DNA of 64,000 nucleotides, from positions 1-64,000 of the forward strand of contig DATLJS010000039.1 of the NCBI GenBank assembly GCA_035538795.1. Reading direction: 5' to 3'. This document shows positions 34,379 through 43,531 of this stretch, in pieces (position 1 is the first letter of the stretch; each line of letters begins with the position of its first letter). The notes beneath the pieces were generated by a model. It saw only the letters and a list, made by a program, of their open reading frames with translations. It did no database searches and had not been told where the DNA came from. The stretch comes from JAJZGK01 sp035538795. GTDB lineage: Bacteria > Pseudomonadota > Alphaproteobacteria > Rhodospirillales > Magnetospirillaceae. The translations under genes and the position numbers were made by a program.

Positions 34379-34696
34379 TTACTTCTTGCCGCGCAGAACC
34401 ACGATCTCGTCGTCATGCCCCATGTTGAGCATCACGCGGGCACGCTCTTCCAGCATGTCCGGGTCCAAATGATCGGGGCGCAGCAGGACGGCGCGGCGAT
34501 CCAGGGTCGCCCGACTGTCTTCAAGCTGGGCCAGAGTTTCCTCGGCTTGCTTGATATCCTGGTTCAATTGCCACCACGCCATCAGACCGCGATCGCCCTG
34601 CACCGTATGGTAGGCGAAATAAACCACCAGGGTCAGCCCCAGAAAGGGACCAACGATGTGGCGGACGCGACGGCGGATTTCCTTGGCGATCAACAT
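34379..34696 (-). CDS. ftsB: Cell-division protein FtsB/DivIC-like
   Basis: A 105-residue small bitopic protein. A basic N terminus and one membrane segment (about 14-31, IVGPFLGLTLVVYFAY) are followed by a coiled coil (about 42-75, NQDIKQAEETLAQLEDSRATLDRR) and the conserved DMLEERARVMLNMGHDDEIVV tail. It fits the divisome FtsBLQ partner. In alphaproteobacteria this gene usually lies between eno and pdhA, as broadly here. Confidence 0.88.
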   Translation of the reverse strand: MLIAKEIRRRVRHIVGPFLGLTLVVYFAYHTVQGDRGLMAWWQLNQDIKQAEETLAQLEDSRATLDRRAVLLRPDHLDPDMLEERARVMLNMGHDDEIVVLRGKK

Positions 34697-34917
34697 GGCC
34701 GCATGGAATCACACTCCGATTCCCGGCGTCAATAAGTATTCGCAAATTATTTTTGCCCCCAAAACGCATGGCAGACCTGAGAGTCCGCCCCACTGTGACG
34801 ACCATCACTTGAGAGTCAAAGGAGTCACATTTCCGGCGACAGTTCCACCATAGGAGTCCCCAAGAAGAACAGAAAGGGTCCAATCCACAAGATATGACCG
34901 CAAATGCCCCTCACCCC

Positions 34918-36105
34918 CTATATTTTGTGTTCCCTAGCTTTGTTGCCCGGCCACAAATGCACAACCATTCCTCCCAGGGCCAGCAAACCGCAATAGGCGC
35001 AGACGCCCAGCCATCCGGCATGGCTCCACACCACCGTCGCCCCCGCCGAGCCTAAACCGCCGCCAATGAACATGCCGGTCATGAAGATGGTGTTCAGGCG
35101 GCTGCGCGCCTCGGGACGTAAGGCGTAGACCCGATGCTGGTTGGACACCAGAACGCTCTGAATGGCGAAATCCAGCAGCACGACCGCCAGCACCAGCCCC
35201 GGCAAGGTATCCCACAGCCCGAAGATCAGCCACGACGCCAAACACAAAACCACCCCCAGCAGAATCACCTGCCCCGGCCCCCGGCGGTCGGCCAGACGTC
35301 CGGCAAGAGGAGCCGCGAACACCCCGACGGCTCCGACCACGCCGAACAGGCCGGCGACATCCGCGCCCAAGTGGAAATGCGGTTCCTGCAGGTGAAAGGC
35401 CAGGATGGCCCAAAACGACGTAAAGGTGGCGAACAGCAGAGACTGCAGGACGGTGGCGCGGCGCAGCACCGGCTCGCCGCGCCACAGCGGCAGCAATGAC
35501 CGCAGAGCGCCGCCATAGCCCAGCCGGTTGGCCGAGACGGACTTTATGGAAGGCAAACGCGCCGCCATCACGCCGGCCGTGGCCAGGGACAACGGCACCG
35601 CCAGCCAGAACATCGCCCGCCAGCCCAGGTGGGTGCCGACAAATCCGGCCAGGGTGCGGCTGAACAGCAGACCGCACAGCAAACCGCCCATCACCGTGCC
35701 GATGACCTTGCCCCGCGCTTCGGGCGCCGCCAGCGCGGCGGAGAAGGGCACGATCTGCTGCGCGGCGGTGGACACCATGCCGACGCAGAAAGACGCCGCC
35801 AGCAGGCCCGCCGGCGACGGCGCCAGGGCGTTGCCCACCAGGGTCAGGGCCAAAACCACGAACTGGCCGACGATCAACCGGCGGCGGTCCATGATGTCCC
35901 CCAGCGGCACCAGCAGAAACAGACCCAGGGCATAGCCCAGCTGGGTGGCGGTGGGCACCAGCCCGATATCGGCGTCACCGGCGAAATCCCGCTGCATCAG
36001 GCCCAGCATCGGCTGGCAGTAATAAATATTGGCGACGGCGACACCGCAGGCGGCGGCCATGGCGAAGGTCAGAGCCTTGCTCATGGGCTGGGACTGTTCG
36101 GACAT
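34918..36105 (-). CDS. Major facilitator superfamily transporter
   Basis: A 395-residue protein with about twelve hydrophobic segments and the MFS loop motif GDIMDRRRLIVGQ between segments 2 and 3, repeated in weaker form as GRLADRRGPGQ. It resembles the drug/sugar efflux MFS group (YbcL/AraJ-like). Substrate unknown. It interrupts the otherwise common eno-ftsB neighbourhood. Confidence 0.88.
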   Translation of the reverse strand: MSEQSQPMSKALTFAMAAACGVAVANIYYCQPMLGLMQRDFAGDADIGLVPTATQLGYALGLFLLVPLGDIMDRRRLIVGQFVVLALTLVGNALAPSPAGLLAASFCVGMVSTAAQQIVPFSAALAAPEARGKVIGTVMGGLLCGLLFSRTLAGFVGTHLGWRAMFWLAVPLSLATAGVMAARLPSIKSVSANRLGYGGALRSLLPLWRGEPVLRRATVLQSLLFATFTSFWAILAFHLQEPHFHLGADVAGLFGVVGAVGVFAAPLAGRLADRRGPGQVILLGVVLCLASWLIFGLWDTLPGLVLAVVLLDFAIQSVLVSNQHRVYALRPEARSRLNTIFMTGMFIGGGLGSAGATVVWSHAGWLGVCAYCGLLALGGMVVHLWPGNKAREHKI

Positions 36106-36231
36106 GATGGAAAGAAACCCCTCAGCGACTTTGCCCCTTATATGGGGACAGGGCCGGCTTTTGCCAAATACGCCACAAGTCGTTCATGAGCCGGGACCAT
36201 AACCGCGGAAGATCGGCGGCCAGATGCCCCA

Positions 36232-36260
36232 AATGAAAAGAGGGAGCCTTGCGGCTCCCC
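36232..36260 (-). terminator. Intrinsic terminator of eno
   Basis: A seven-base-pair stem GGGAGCC / GGCTCCC (36242-36248 with 36253-36259), followed on the minus strand by UCUUUUCAUUU. It is placed 27 bases after the eno stop. Confidence 0.8.
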
Positions 36261-36286
36261 CTTCATCTCGTCGGTTCGAACGCCGA

Positions 36287-37564
36287 TCAGCGGCGGATGA
36301 TCGAGCGACCGGCGTAATGCGCCACCGGGCCCAGTTCTTCCTCGATGCGGATCAGCTGGTTGTACTTGGCGATACGGTCGGAACGCGACATGGAGCCGGT
36401 CTTGATCTGGCCGCAGTTGGTGGCGACGGCCAGGTCGGCGATGGTGCTGTCCTCGGTCTCGCCCGAACGGTGCGACATGACGGCGGTATAGCCGGCCTTA
36501 TGCGCCATCTCGACGGCTTCCAGGGTCTCGGACAAGCTGCCGATCTGGTTGACCTTCACCAGGATCGAGTTGGCGATACCCTTCTCGATGCCCTTGGCCA
36601 GACGCTTCGGATTGGTGACGAACAGGTCGTCGCCCACCAGCTGAATCTTGTTGCCCAGAGCGTCGGACAGCAGCTTCCAGCCTTCCCAGTCGTCCTCGGA
36701 CATGCCGTCTTCGATGGAAACGATGGGGAAGTTGGCGACCAGCTTACTGTAGTACTTCACCATGCCCTTGCTATCGAGGGTCTTCTTCTCGCCGGCCATG
36801 ACGTACTTGCCGTCCTTGAAGAATTCCGACGAAGCCGAGTCCAGGGCCAGGGTGATGTCGTCGCCGGGCTTGAAGCCGGCGGCCTCGATGGCCTTCATGA
36901 TGAATTCCAGGGCGGTCTCGGCACTCTTCAAATTGGGAGCGAAACCGCCTTCGTCACCGACGTTGGTGTTGTGGCCGGCGTCCTTCAGGGCCTTCTTCAG
37001 GGCATGGAACACCTCGGCGCCCATGCGGATGCCTTCGGCCACCGACGCGGCCGAAACCGGCTGGATCATGAATTCCTGAATGTCGATGGGATTGTCGGCG
37101 TGGGCGCCGCCGTTGATGATGTTCATCATCGGCACCGGCAGGGTGCGGGCGAAGGTGCCGCCAACATAACGGTAGAGCGGCAGACCGGCTTCCTCGGCGG
37201 CGGCCTTGGCCACGGCCAGGGAAACACCGAGAATGGCGTTGGCGCCCAGCCGGCCCTTGTTGGGGGTGCCGTCCAGCTCGATCATGGTGCGGTCGACGAT
37301 CAGTTGCTCGTCGGCGTCCATACCGGCCAGGGCGTCGTAAATCTCGCCGTTGACGGACTCGACGGCCTTCAGCACGCCCTTGCCGCCATAACGGCCCTTG
37401 TCGCCGTCGCGCAGCTCGACCGCTTCGTGAGCGCCGGTCGAGGCGCCCGAAGGAACGGCGGCCCGGCCAAACGCGCCGGATTCCAGGATGACGTCAACTT
37501 CGACGGTGGGATTGCCACGCGAATCGAGAATTTCGCGAGCATGGATATCGGTAATCGCGGTCAT
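36287..37564 (-). CDS. eno: Enolase
   Basis: A 425-residue glycolytic enolase that converts 2-phosphoglycerate to phosphoenolpyruvate. Family signatures present are ITDIHAREILDSRGNPTVEVDV at the N terminus, SGASTGAHEAVELRD, the catalytic region VGDEGGFAPNL, metal Asp in SIEDGMSEDDW, and the LVKVNQIGSLSE and MSHRSGETEDSTIADLAV motifs. The start at 37564 (MTAITDI) was chosen over an upstream ATG three codons earlier. It is preceded by kdsA and probably shares the pyrG-kdsA transcript. Confidence 0.97.
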   Translation of the reverse strand: MTAITDIHAREILDSRGNPTVEVDVILESGAFGRAAVPSGASTGAHEAVELRDGDKGRYGGKGVLKAVESVNGEIYDALAGMDADEQLIVDRTMIELDGTPNKGRLGANAILGVSLAVAKAAAEEAGLPLYRYVGGTFARTLPVPMMNIINGGAHADNPIDIQEFMIQPVSAASVAEGIRMGAEVFHALKKALKDAGHNTNVGDEGGFAPNLKSAETALEFIMKAIEAAGFKPGDDITLALDSASSEFFKDGKYVMAGEKKTLDSKGMVKYYSKLVANFPIVSIEDGMSEDDWEGWKLLSDALGNKIQLVGDDLFVTNPKRLAKGIEKGIANSILVKVNQIGSLSETLEAVEMAHKAGYTAVMSHRSGETEDSTIADLAVATNCGQIKTGSMSRSDRIAKYNQLIRIEEELGPVAHYAGRSIIRR

Positions 37565-37592
37565 CTGCCCCACTCCTCCTATTTGGATATTA

Positions 37593-38447
37593 TCAAGCGA
37601 TGCTTACGGGATTCGATTTCGCCAGCTTGTCGAAAGCCATCAGGGTTTCGATGAAGGCCGGCATCTGGGACAAGGGGATCATGTTCGGCCCATCGCTGGG
37701 CGCCTTGTCCGGACATTCATGAGCTTCGGCGAAGACGGCGGCGACGCCCACCGCGACGGCGGCGCGGGCCAGCACCGGCGCAAACTCACGCTGGCCGCCC
37801 GAGGTCGTCCCCTGCCCGCCGGGCTGCTGCACCGAATGGGTAGCGTCGAACACCACCGGACAGCCGGTACGGGCCATGACCGGCAAACCGCGCATGTCGG
37901 AAATCAGGGTGTTGTAGCCGAAGCTGGTGCCACGGTCGCACAGCATGACGTTGGGATTGCCGGTGCTTTCGATCTTCTTGGCGACGTTGGCCATGTCCCA
38001 CGGAGCCAGGAACTGTCCCTTCTTGACGTTGATGGCCCGTCCGGTGGCGCCGGCGGCCAGCAGCAGATCGGTCTGGCGGCAGAGGAAGGCCGGAATCTGC
38101 AGCACGTCGACCACTTCGGCGACGAGAGCGCATTGTTCCGGCAGATGCACGTCGGTCAGCACGGGAATGCCCAGCTTCTCGCGGATTTCGGCGAAGACGG
38201 GCAAGGCTCCGTCCAGCCCCATGCCGCGCTGGGTGGCGATGCTGGTGCGGTTGGCCTTGTCGAACGAGGTCTTGAAGACCAGCCCGATTCCGGCCTTGTC
38301 GCACATTTCCTTCAGCGCCAAAGCGCTTTCCAGAGCGTGATCGCGGCTTTCCATCTGGCACGGGCCGGAGATCAGCACCAACGGCAGATCGTTGCCGATG
38401 GTGACCGATCCCAGGGAGATGTGCCGGTGCGTAACGGCGTTGCTCAT
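37593..38447 (-). CDS. kdsA: 3-deoxy-D-manno-octulosonate 8-phosphate synthase
   Basis: A 284-residue enzyme that condenses phosphoenolpyruvate with arabinose 5-phosphate for LPS inner core. Motifs: SGPCQMES (about 27-35), FKTSFDKANRTS, TDVHLPEQC, LCDRGTSFGYN and FDATHSVQQPGG. The Cys in GPCQMES corresponds to the metal-ligand Cys of the Aquifex enzyme, where E. coli has Asn, so this should be a metal-dependent enzyme. It starts ten bases after pyrG. Its PEP substrate comes from the next gene product, enolase. Confidence 0.95.
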   Translation of the reverse strand: MSNAVTHRHISLGSVTIGNDLPLVLISGPCQMESRDHALESALALKEMCDKAGIGLVFKTSFDKANRTSIATQRGMGLDGALPVFAEIREKLGIPVLTDVHLPEQCALVAEVVDVLQIPAFLCRQTDLLLAAGATGRAINVKKGQFLAPWDMANVAKKIESTGNPNVMLCDRGTSFGYNTLISDMRGLPVMARTGCPVVFDATHSVQQPGGQGTTSGGQREFAPVLARAAVAVGVAAVFAEAHECPDKAPSDGPNMIPLSQMPAFIETLMAFDKLAKSNPVSIA

Positions 38448-38457
38448 GCGGGAATCC

Positions 38458-40086
38458 TCAGACCAGACGCGACTGGGTGACGGCGGCCTGGATGAACGAG
38501 GTGAACAGCGGGTGCGGATCGAACGGCTTCGACTTCAGCTCCGGATGGAACTGCACGCCGATGAACCAGGGATGGTCCGGACGCTCGACGATTTCCGGCA
38601 GAACGCCGTCCGGCGACATGCCCGAGAACAGCAGGCCGCACTTCTCCAGCCGTTCCATGTAGTCGATATTGACTTCATAGCGGTGGCGATGGCGTTCGCT
38701 GATGACTTTCTGGCCGTAGATGTCGGCGACGCGGGTGCCGGCGCGCAAATGGCACTCGTAGGCCCCCAGACGCATGGTGCCGCCCAGATCGTCGTCATGG
38801 GTGCGGCGCACGGTCTGATTGCCACTGGTCCATTCGGTCATCAGACCGACCACCGGCTCGGCGCAGGGGCCGAATTCCGACGAAGTCGCGTTGGGCAGGC
38901 CGGCCTGATTGCGGGCGGCCTCGATGACCGCCATCTGCATGCCGAAACAGATGCCGAAATAGGGCACGCGATGTTCGCGGGCGAAACGCACCGCCTCGAT
39001 CTTGCCCGACACGCCGCGCTCGCCGAAACCGCCGGGCACCAGAATGCCGTGCACGTCCTCCAGATGGTGGATGGCGTCCTCGGATTCGAAGATCTGGCTG
39101 TCCAGCCAGTCCAGGTTGACCTTGACGTTGTTGGCGATGCCGCCGTGATGCAGAGCCTCGGCCAGCGACTTGTAGCTGTCCAGCAGGCTGGTGTATTTGC
39201 CGACCACGGCGATACGGACTTCGCCTTCCGGATAACGGATGCGGCTGACGATGTTCTGCCAGCGGGTCAGGTTGGGCTGGGGCGCGTCGGACAGGCCGAA
39301 ATGCTTGCAGACCTGGGCGTCCAATCCCTGTTCGTGATAGCTGATCGGCACCTGATAGATGGTGTCCACGTCCAGGGCCGGAATCACCGCCTCTTCGCGC
39401 ACGTTGCAGAACAAGGCGATCTTGCGGCGCTCGCCTTCGGGAATGTCGCGGTCGGAACGGCACATCAGCATGTCGGGCTGAATGCCCACCGACAACAGCT
39501 CCTTGACGGAATGCTGGGTCGGCTTGGTCTTCAGCTCGCCGGCCGACGGAATATAGGGCAGCAGGGTCAGGTGCACGAACATCGTGTGCTCGCGCCCCAG
39601 CTCGTTGCCGAGCTGGCGGATGGCTTCCAGGAACGGCGTGCTTTCGATGTCGCCGACGGTGCCGCCGATCTCGCACAGCACGAAATCCTCGTCGGTCAGA
39701 TCCGACTTGATGAATTCCTTGATGGCGTCGGTAACGTGGGGAATCACCTGCACGGTGGCGCCCAGATAATCGCCGCGGCGTTCCTTGGCGATGACGTTGG
39801 AATAGATGCGCCCGGTGGTGATGTTGTCGGAACGGCGCGAGGGAACGCCGGTGAAGCGTTCGTAATGGCCCAGGTCAAGGTCGGTTTCGGCGCCGTCGTC
39901 GGTCACGTAGACCTCGCCGTGCTGATAAGGGCTCATGGTGCCCGGATCGACATTGAGATAAGGGTCCAGCTTGCGCAGGCGGACCTTGAAACCGCGGGTC
40001 TGAAGGACCGAAGCCAGGGCGGCGGAAGCCAGCCCCTTGCCCAGCGAGGAAACCACGCCGCCGGTAATGAAGATAAATCGCGTCAT
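38458..40086 (-). CDS. pyrG: CTP synthase
   Basis: A 542-residue amidoligase that makes CTP from UTP, ATP and glutamine. The N-terminal synthetase domain begins MTRFIFITGGVVSSLGKG and contains DPYLNVDPGTMSPYQHGEV. The C-terminal class I glutaminase has the catalytic Cys in FGICFGMQ and the His-Glu pair in GVQFHPELKS. The start at 40086 removes an unrelated upstream extension. It is followed within ten bases by kdsA; CTP is also the co-substrate for CMP-KDO formation. Confidence 0.97.
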   Translation of the reverse strand: MTRFIFITGGVVSSLGKGLASAALASVLQTRGFKVRLRKLDPYLNVDPGTMSPYQHGEVYVTDDGAETDLDLGHYERFTGVPSRRSDNITTGRIYSNVIAKERRGDYLGATVQVIPHVTDAIKEFIKSDLTDEDFVLCEIGGTVGDIESTPFLEAIRQLGNELGREHTMFVHLTLLPYIPSAGELKTKPTQHSVKELLSVGIQPDMLMCRSDRDIPEGERRKIALFCNVREEAVIPALDVDTIYQVPISYHEQGLDAQVCKHFGLSDAPQPNLTRWQNIVSRIRYPEGEVRIAVVGKYTSLLDSYKSLAEALHHGGIANNVKVNLDWLDSQIFESEDAIHHLEDVHGILVPGGFGERGVSGKIEAVRFAREHRVPYFGICFGMQMAVIEAARNQAGLPNATSSEFGPCAEPVVGLMTEWTSGNQTVRRTHDDDLGGTMRLGAYECHLRAGTRVADIYGQKVISERHRHRYEVNIDYMERLEKCGLLFSGMSPDGVLPEIVERPDHPWFIGVQFHPELKSKPFDPHPLFTSFIQAAVTQSRLV

Positions 40087-40145
40087 GGACCGCAACCATA
40101 CACTAAGGGTCGCCACCGCCCAAGGGGTGGCAGACGGGAATTGCA

Positions 40146-40178
40146 CAAAAAAGAGAGGCGGCGAAGGTCGCCGCCTCT
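40146..40178 (-). terminator. Intrinsic terminator of secG
   Basis: A ten-base-pair stem AGAGGCGGCG / CGCCGCCTCT (40154-40163 with 40169-40178), followed on the minus strand by CUUUUUUG. It separates secG from pyrG. Confidence 0.85.
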
Positions 40179-40194
40179 GCGGGATGAGCCGGAC

Positions 40195-40515
40195 TTACCG
40201 GCTAAGGGGCGCCGCCGGGGCCGCCGGAGCGGCGGGAGCCGCCGGCTGCTCGGACTGCGCCGGCGCCTGATCGACGATCGAAGACGGCTGGCCGCGGTGG
40301 TTGGCCAGCAGGGCCAGGGCCAGGCTGGTCAGAAAGAAGCCGGTCGCCAAGATGGCGGTGGTACGGGTCAGAAGATTGCCCGCGGCGCGGCCGGTCATCA
40401 GTCCGCCGCCGCTGCCGCCGATGCCCAGGGCTCCGCCCTCGCTCCGCTGCAGCAGAATGACCCCCACCATGGCGATGGCGATCAGGAGATGAATGACAAG
40501 CAACACGTTGATCAT
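40195..40515 (-). CDS. secG: Protein translocase subunit SecG
   Basis: A 106-residue protein with two membrane segments (about 3-20 and 54-73). Between them lies the conserved cytoplasmic motif LLQRSEGGALGIGGSGGGLMTGR, typical of SecG. It assists SecYEG protein export. A tail of Ala-Pro-Ala repeats (residues 88-103) is a common alphaproteobacterial extension. Confidence 0.93.
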   Translation of the reverse strand: MINVLLVIHLLIAIAMVGVILLQRSEGGALGIGGSGGGLMTGRAAGNLLTRTTAILATGFFLTSLALALLANHRGQPSSIVDQAPAQSEQPAAPAAPAAPAAPLSR

Positions 40516-40537
40516 GGATCACACCAAAAAAGCTGGG

Positions 40538-40574
40538 CTCCGCCGTCCACCCCCTGTCGGAGGAGACGGCGGAG
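40538..40574 (-). other. Inverted repeat between tpiA and secG
   Basis: Ten-base perfect arms CTCCGCCGTC / GACGGCGGAG with a 17-base loop. On the minus strand CCCAGCUUUUUU follows, so it may act as a partial terminator between tpiA and secG. The distance from stem to U-run is not ideal. Confidence 0.4.
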
Positions 40575-40616
40575 CGATCTCGTTGGCGCTTTATAATTCG
40601 CCGGATACCACAATGG

Positions 40617-41372
40617 CTAGGGGCAACTTTGCGCGATGGCCCAAAAATCTTCGACCTTGAGGCTGGCGCCGCCGATCAGGCCGCCGTCCACATCCTCCAA
40701 AGCCAACAGTTCCTTGGCGTTGGAGGGTTTCATGGAACCGCCGTAGAGAATCTTCAATCCGCCGGCGATTTCGGCGCCCAGGGTATCGACGGCCAGCGAA
40801 CGGATGGCGCCGTGCACTTCGGCGACGTCGGCGATGCTGGGAGTGCGGCCGGTGCCGATGGCCCAGACGGGCTCGTAGGCGATGACGGTGTTGGCGGCCG
40901 TGGCGCCTTCCGGAATCGAGCCCAGGAACTGCTCGCCCACCACTTTGATGGTCAGTCCGGCGTCGCGTTCCGTTTCGGTTTCGCCGATGCAGATGATGGC
41001 CACCAGACCGGCGGCGTGGGCGGCGGCGGCCTTGGCGCGGACGATCTCGTCGCTTTCACCGTGATCGGCGCGGCGCTCGGAATGGCCGACGATCACATAG
41101 GCCGCCCCCAGATCCTTCAAAGCCACGGCGGCGGTGTCGCCGGTATGGGCGCCCGACTTGTCGGCGTGGCAGTCCTGCCCGCCGACGGCCAGGGCCGAAC
41201 CGGCCGCGGCCTGGGCCACGGCGTCGATCAGGGTGGCGGGCGGACAGACCAGCATGTCGCAACGGGGAGCGGCTTCGGCGATCTTGGCGGCGACGCCCTT
41301 GGCCAGAGCCACGCCATCGGCCTTCAGGCCGTTCATCTTCCAATTGCCGGCAATCAAGGGACGACGCGCCAT
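40617..41372 (-). CDS. tpiA: Triosephosphate isomerase
   Basis: A 251-residue TIM-barrel isomerase interconverting dihydroxyacetone phosphate and glyceraldehyde 3-phosphate. Catalytic residues are visible: K12 in GNWKMNG, H97 in IVGHSERR, E167 in AYEPVWAIGTG, and the phosphate-binding LYGGSMKPSN and GLIGGASLK loops. It is divergent from ppiD. The intergenic region carries a 17-base tandem repeat. Confidence 0.96.
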   Translation of the reverse strand: MARRPLIAGNWKMNGLKADGVALAKGVAAKIAEAAPRCDMLVCPPATLIDAVAQAAAGSALAVGGQDCHADKSGAHTGDTAAVALKDLGAAYVIVGHSERRADHGESDEIVRAKAAAAHAAGLVAIICIGETETERDAGLTIKVVGEQFLGSIPEGATAANTVIAYEPVWAIGTGRTPSIADVAEVHGAIRSLAVDTLGAEIAGGLKILYGGSMKPSNAKELLALEDVDGGLIGGASLKVEDFWAIAQSCP

Positions 41373-41430
41373 GATTCAGAACCTCCCACAGGAAAATTTC
41401 GATGGCGCGGGTGTAGCACAGCCCCGCAAT

Positions 41431-41532
41431 CTTGAAAAGCAGACTGGCTTGAAAAGCAGACTGGCTCGAAAAGCAAACTGGCTCGAAAAGCAAACTGGCT
41501 CGAAAAGCAGGCCGGCCTGAAACGCGGTCTGG
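41431..41532. repeat. 17-base tandem repeat, about six units
   Basis: Units starting at 41431, 41448, 41465, 41482 and 41499 follow the pattern CTYGAAAAGCARACTGG, with a more degenerate sixth to 41532. It lies between the divergent tpiA and ppiD genes, roughly 60 to 160 bases before the tpiA start on its 5' side. Neighbouring units are identical in pairs, which suggests recent expansion. Confidence 0.9.
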
Positions 41533-41642
41533 GGGAATACCGGCCGCCGACGCCGGCTCCGTTTTCCGAGTTGCCCAGCCCTCGCGCCGCTTCTATGATG
41601 CCGGCCTCGCCGCTTTTGGCCGCACTTTAGACAAGACGTGAC

Positions 41643-43520
41643 ATGCTCGACACCTTCCGCAAGCATTCCCAGCATTGGATCATCAAGATCCTGTTCGTGT
41701 TGCTGATTCTCAGCTTTGGGATTTGGGGGATCGGCGACGTCGTCCGCCTGCGCGCCGAAAGCCAGCCCGCCATCACCGTCGGTCACGCCGAAATCGGCGC
41801 CCGTCAGGTGATCGAGGAATTCCGCCGTCAGGCCGAGCAGATCGTCAACATGTCCAAAGGCAAGATCAGCATGGAGCAGATCCGCCAGATGGGCGTGCTG
41901 GACAACACCATCCAGCAGATGGTCAGCCGTGGCCTGTTGGATCAGGAAGCCTCGCGCCTGAAGATGACCGTCGCCGACGATACCCTGCGCCAGATCATCT
42001 ACAACGAGCCGGCCTTCAAGAACGCCGAGGGCAAGTTCGACAAGCAGCGCTATCAGTTCGCCCTGTCGCGCGCCGGTCTGACCGAAGCCATGTTCCTGGC
42101 CGAAGAGCGCGGCAACATCCTGCGCGACGGCCTGCTGGCCTCGGTCGAGGGCGGTCTGGCCGCGCCCAGTTCGTCCGTCGAGGCCTTGTTCCGTTACGCC
42201 TACGAACAGCGGGTGGCCGAAACCGTCACCTTCCCGGCCGAAAAAATGCCCGAGCCGGCCAAGGCCGACGACGCCCTGCTGAAGACCTATTACGATGGCC
42301 ACCAAGCCGAATTCATGGCCCCCGAACTGCGCTCGGGCGTTGCCGTGATTCTGCGCCCCGAAGATTACGCCGCCGACATCAAGCCGTCGGACGCCGACGT
42401 CGAGAAAGCCTATCAGGCCCGTCAGGCCGAATTCGTCCAGCCCGAGAAGCGCACCATTGCCGTCGCCAGCTTCGCCGACGAGGCCAAAGCCAAAGCCTTC
42501 GCCGCCGCCGTCGCGGGCGGCAAGGATTTCGCCGCCGAAGCCAAGGCCGAGGGCAGCGAAGCCGTCGACATGGGCACCGTCGAGCCCAAGACCATTCCCG
42601 TGCCCGAACTGGCCAAGCCGGTGTTCGCCCTGACCGCCCCCGGCCTTGCCGGTCCGGTGCAGTCGGCCCTGGGCTGGCAGGTGGCCAAGGTCAGCGCCGT
42701 CCAGGCTGGAAAATCCAGGTCGCTGGCCGAAGTGCGCGACCTGATCGTCCGCGATCTGGTCAAGGCCGAAGCCCAAAGCAAGCTTTATCCCGTCTCGACC
42801 GACCTGGAAGACACCCTCGGCTCGGGCGCCAGCCTGGAAGAGGCCGCCGGATCGAAGAACCTGAAGCTGATCAAGCTGACCGACATCGACGCCCAGAACA
42901 ACGGCGCCGACGGCAAGCCCGCCGCCCAATCCCTGCCCCCCGCCGTGCTGGAAGCCCTGTTCAAGGCCGACAAGGGCACCACCGGCTCGGTCGAGAAGCT
43001 GGATAACGACGCCGGATATTACGTGGTGCGCGTCGATACCGTCACCCTGCCCGCCGTGCGCCCGCTGGATCGCATCAAGGACCGCGTCGCCGCCGCCTGG
43101 GCTTTCGAGGAAAAGCAGCGCGCCGCCCGCAAGCTGGCCGAAGCCGCCGTCGAACGCCTGAACAAGGGCGAGCCCCTGGCCGCCGTCGCCGGGTCGTTCA
43201 AGGCCGACGCCACCCAGCCGTTCCGCCGCGTCATGGCTCCCGATTCCGGCGTGCCGGTCAACCTGCCCGCCGCCGCCTTCAAGCTCCAGCCGGGACAGGC
43301 CGTCGTGGTCGAGGATCCGTCGGGAGCCGTCATCGCCGCCCGCCTGAAGTCCATCCAGCCCGCCGATCCCAAGGCCCAGGCCCTGGTCTTCCAGAACGCC
43401 CGCGAGCAGTTCACCAAGAGCCTGGGCAACGACCTGATGGTCAGCTACCGACAGGCTCTGACCCAGAATCTGGGCGTGTCGGTCAACCGTCCGCTGATCG
43501 ACGCCCAGTTCGAAAAGTAA
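41643..43520 (+). CDS. ppiD: SurA/PpiD-type periplasmic peptidyl-prolyl isomerase
   Basis: A 625-residue membrane-anchored chaperone. It has one N-terminal membrane segment (about 13-33, IIKILFVLLILSFGIWGIG), a SurA-like helical N-domain and a parvulin-type domain in the middle (about 230-360). A long C-terminal SurA-like part follows. The organisation matches PpiD, which assists folding of exported proteins as they leave the Sec translocon. Parvulin motifs are weak, as is common in PpiD. It is followed 11 bases later by trpE. Confidence 0.88.
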   Translation: MLDTFRKHSQHWIIKILFVLLILSFGIWGIGDVVRLRAESQPAITVGHAEIGARQVIEEFRRQAEQIVNMSKGKISMEQIRQMGVLDNTIQQMVSRGLLDQEASRLKMTVADDTLRQIIYNEPAFKNAEGKFDKQRYQFALSRAGLTEAMFLAEERGNILRDGLLASVEGGLAAPSSSVEALFRYAYEQRVAETVTFPAEKMPEPAKADDALLKTYYDGHQAEFMAPELRSGVAVILRPEDYAADIKPSDADVEKAYQARQAEFVQPEKRTIAVASFADEAKAKAFAAAVAGGKDFAAEAKAEGSEAVDMGTVEPKTIPVPELAKPVFALTAPGLAGPVQSALGWQVAKVSAVQAGKSRSLAEVRDLIVRDLVKAEAQSKLYPVSTDLEDTLGSGASLEEAAGSKNLKLIKLTDIDAQNNGADGKPAAQSLPPAVLEALFKADKGTTGSVEKLDNDAGYYVVRVDTVTLPAVRPLDRIKDRVAAAWAFEEKQRAARKLAEAAVERLNKGEPLAAVAGSFKADATQPFRRVMAPDSGVPVNLPAAAFKLQPGQAVVVEDPSGAVIAARLKSIQPADPKAQALVFQNAREQFTKSLGNDLMVSYRQALTQNLGVSVNRPLIDAQFEK

Positions 43521-43531
43521 GGCACGCAGCC

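Noticed and set aside
41376..42929. Long 517-codon minus-strand frame opposite ppiD
   Set aside because: It is a GC-skew shadow of ppiD and its end simply translates the 17-base tandem repeat.
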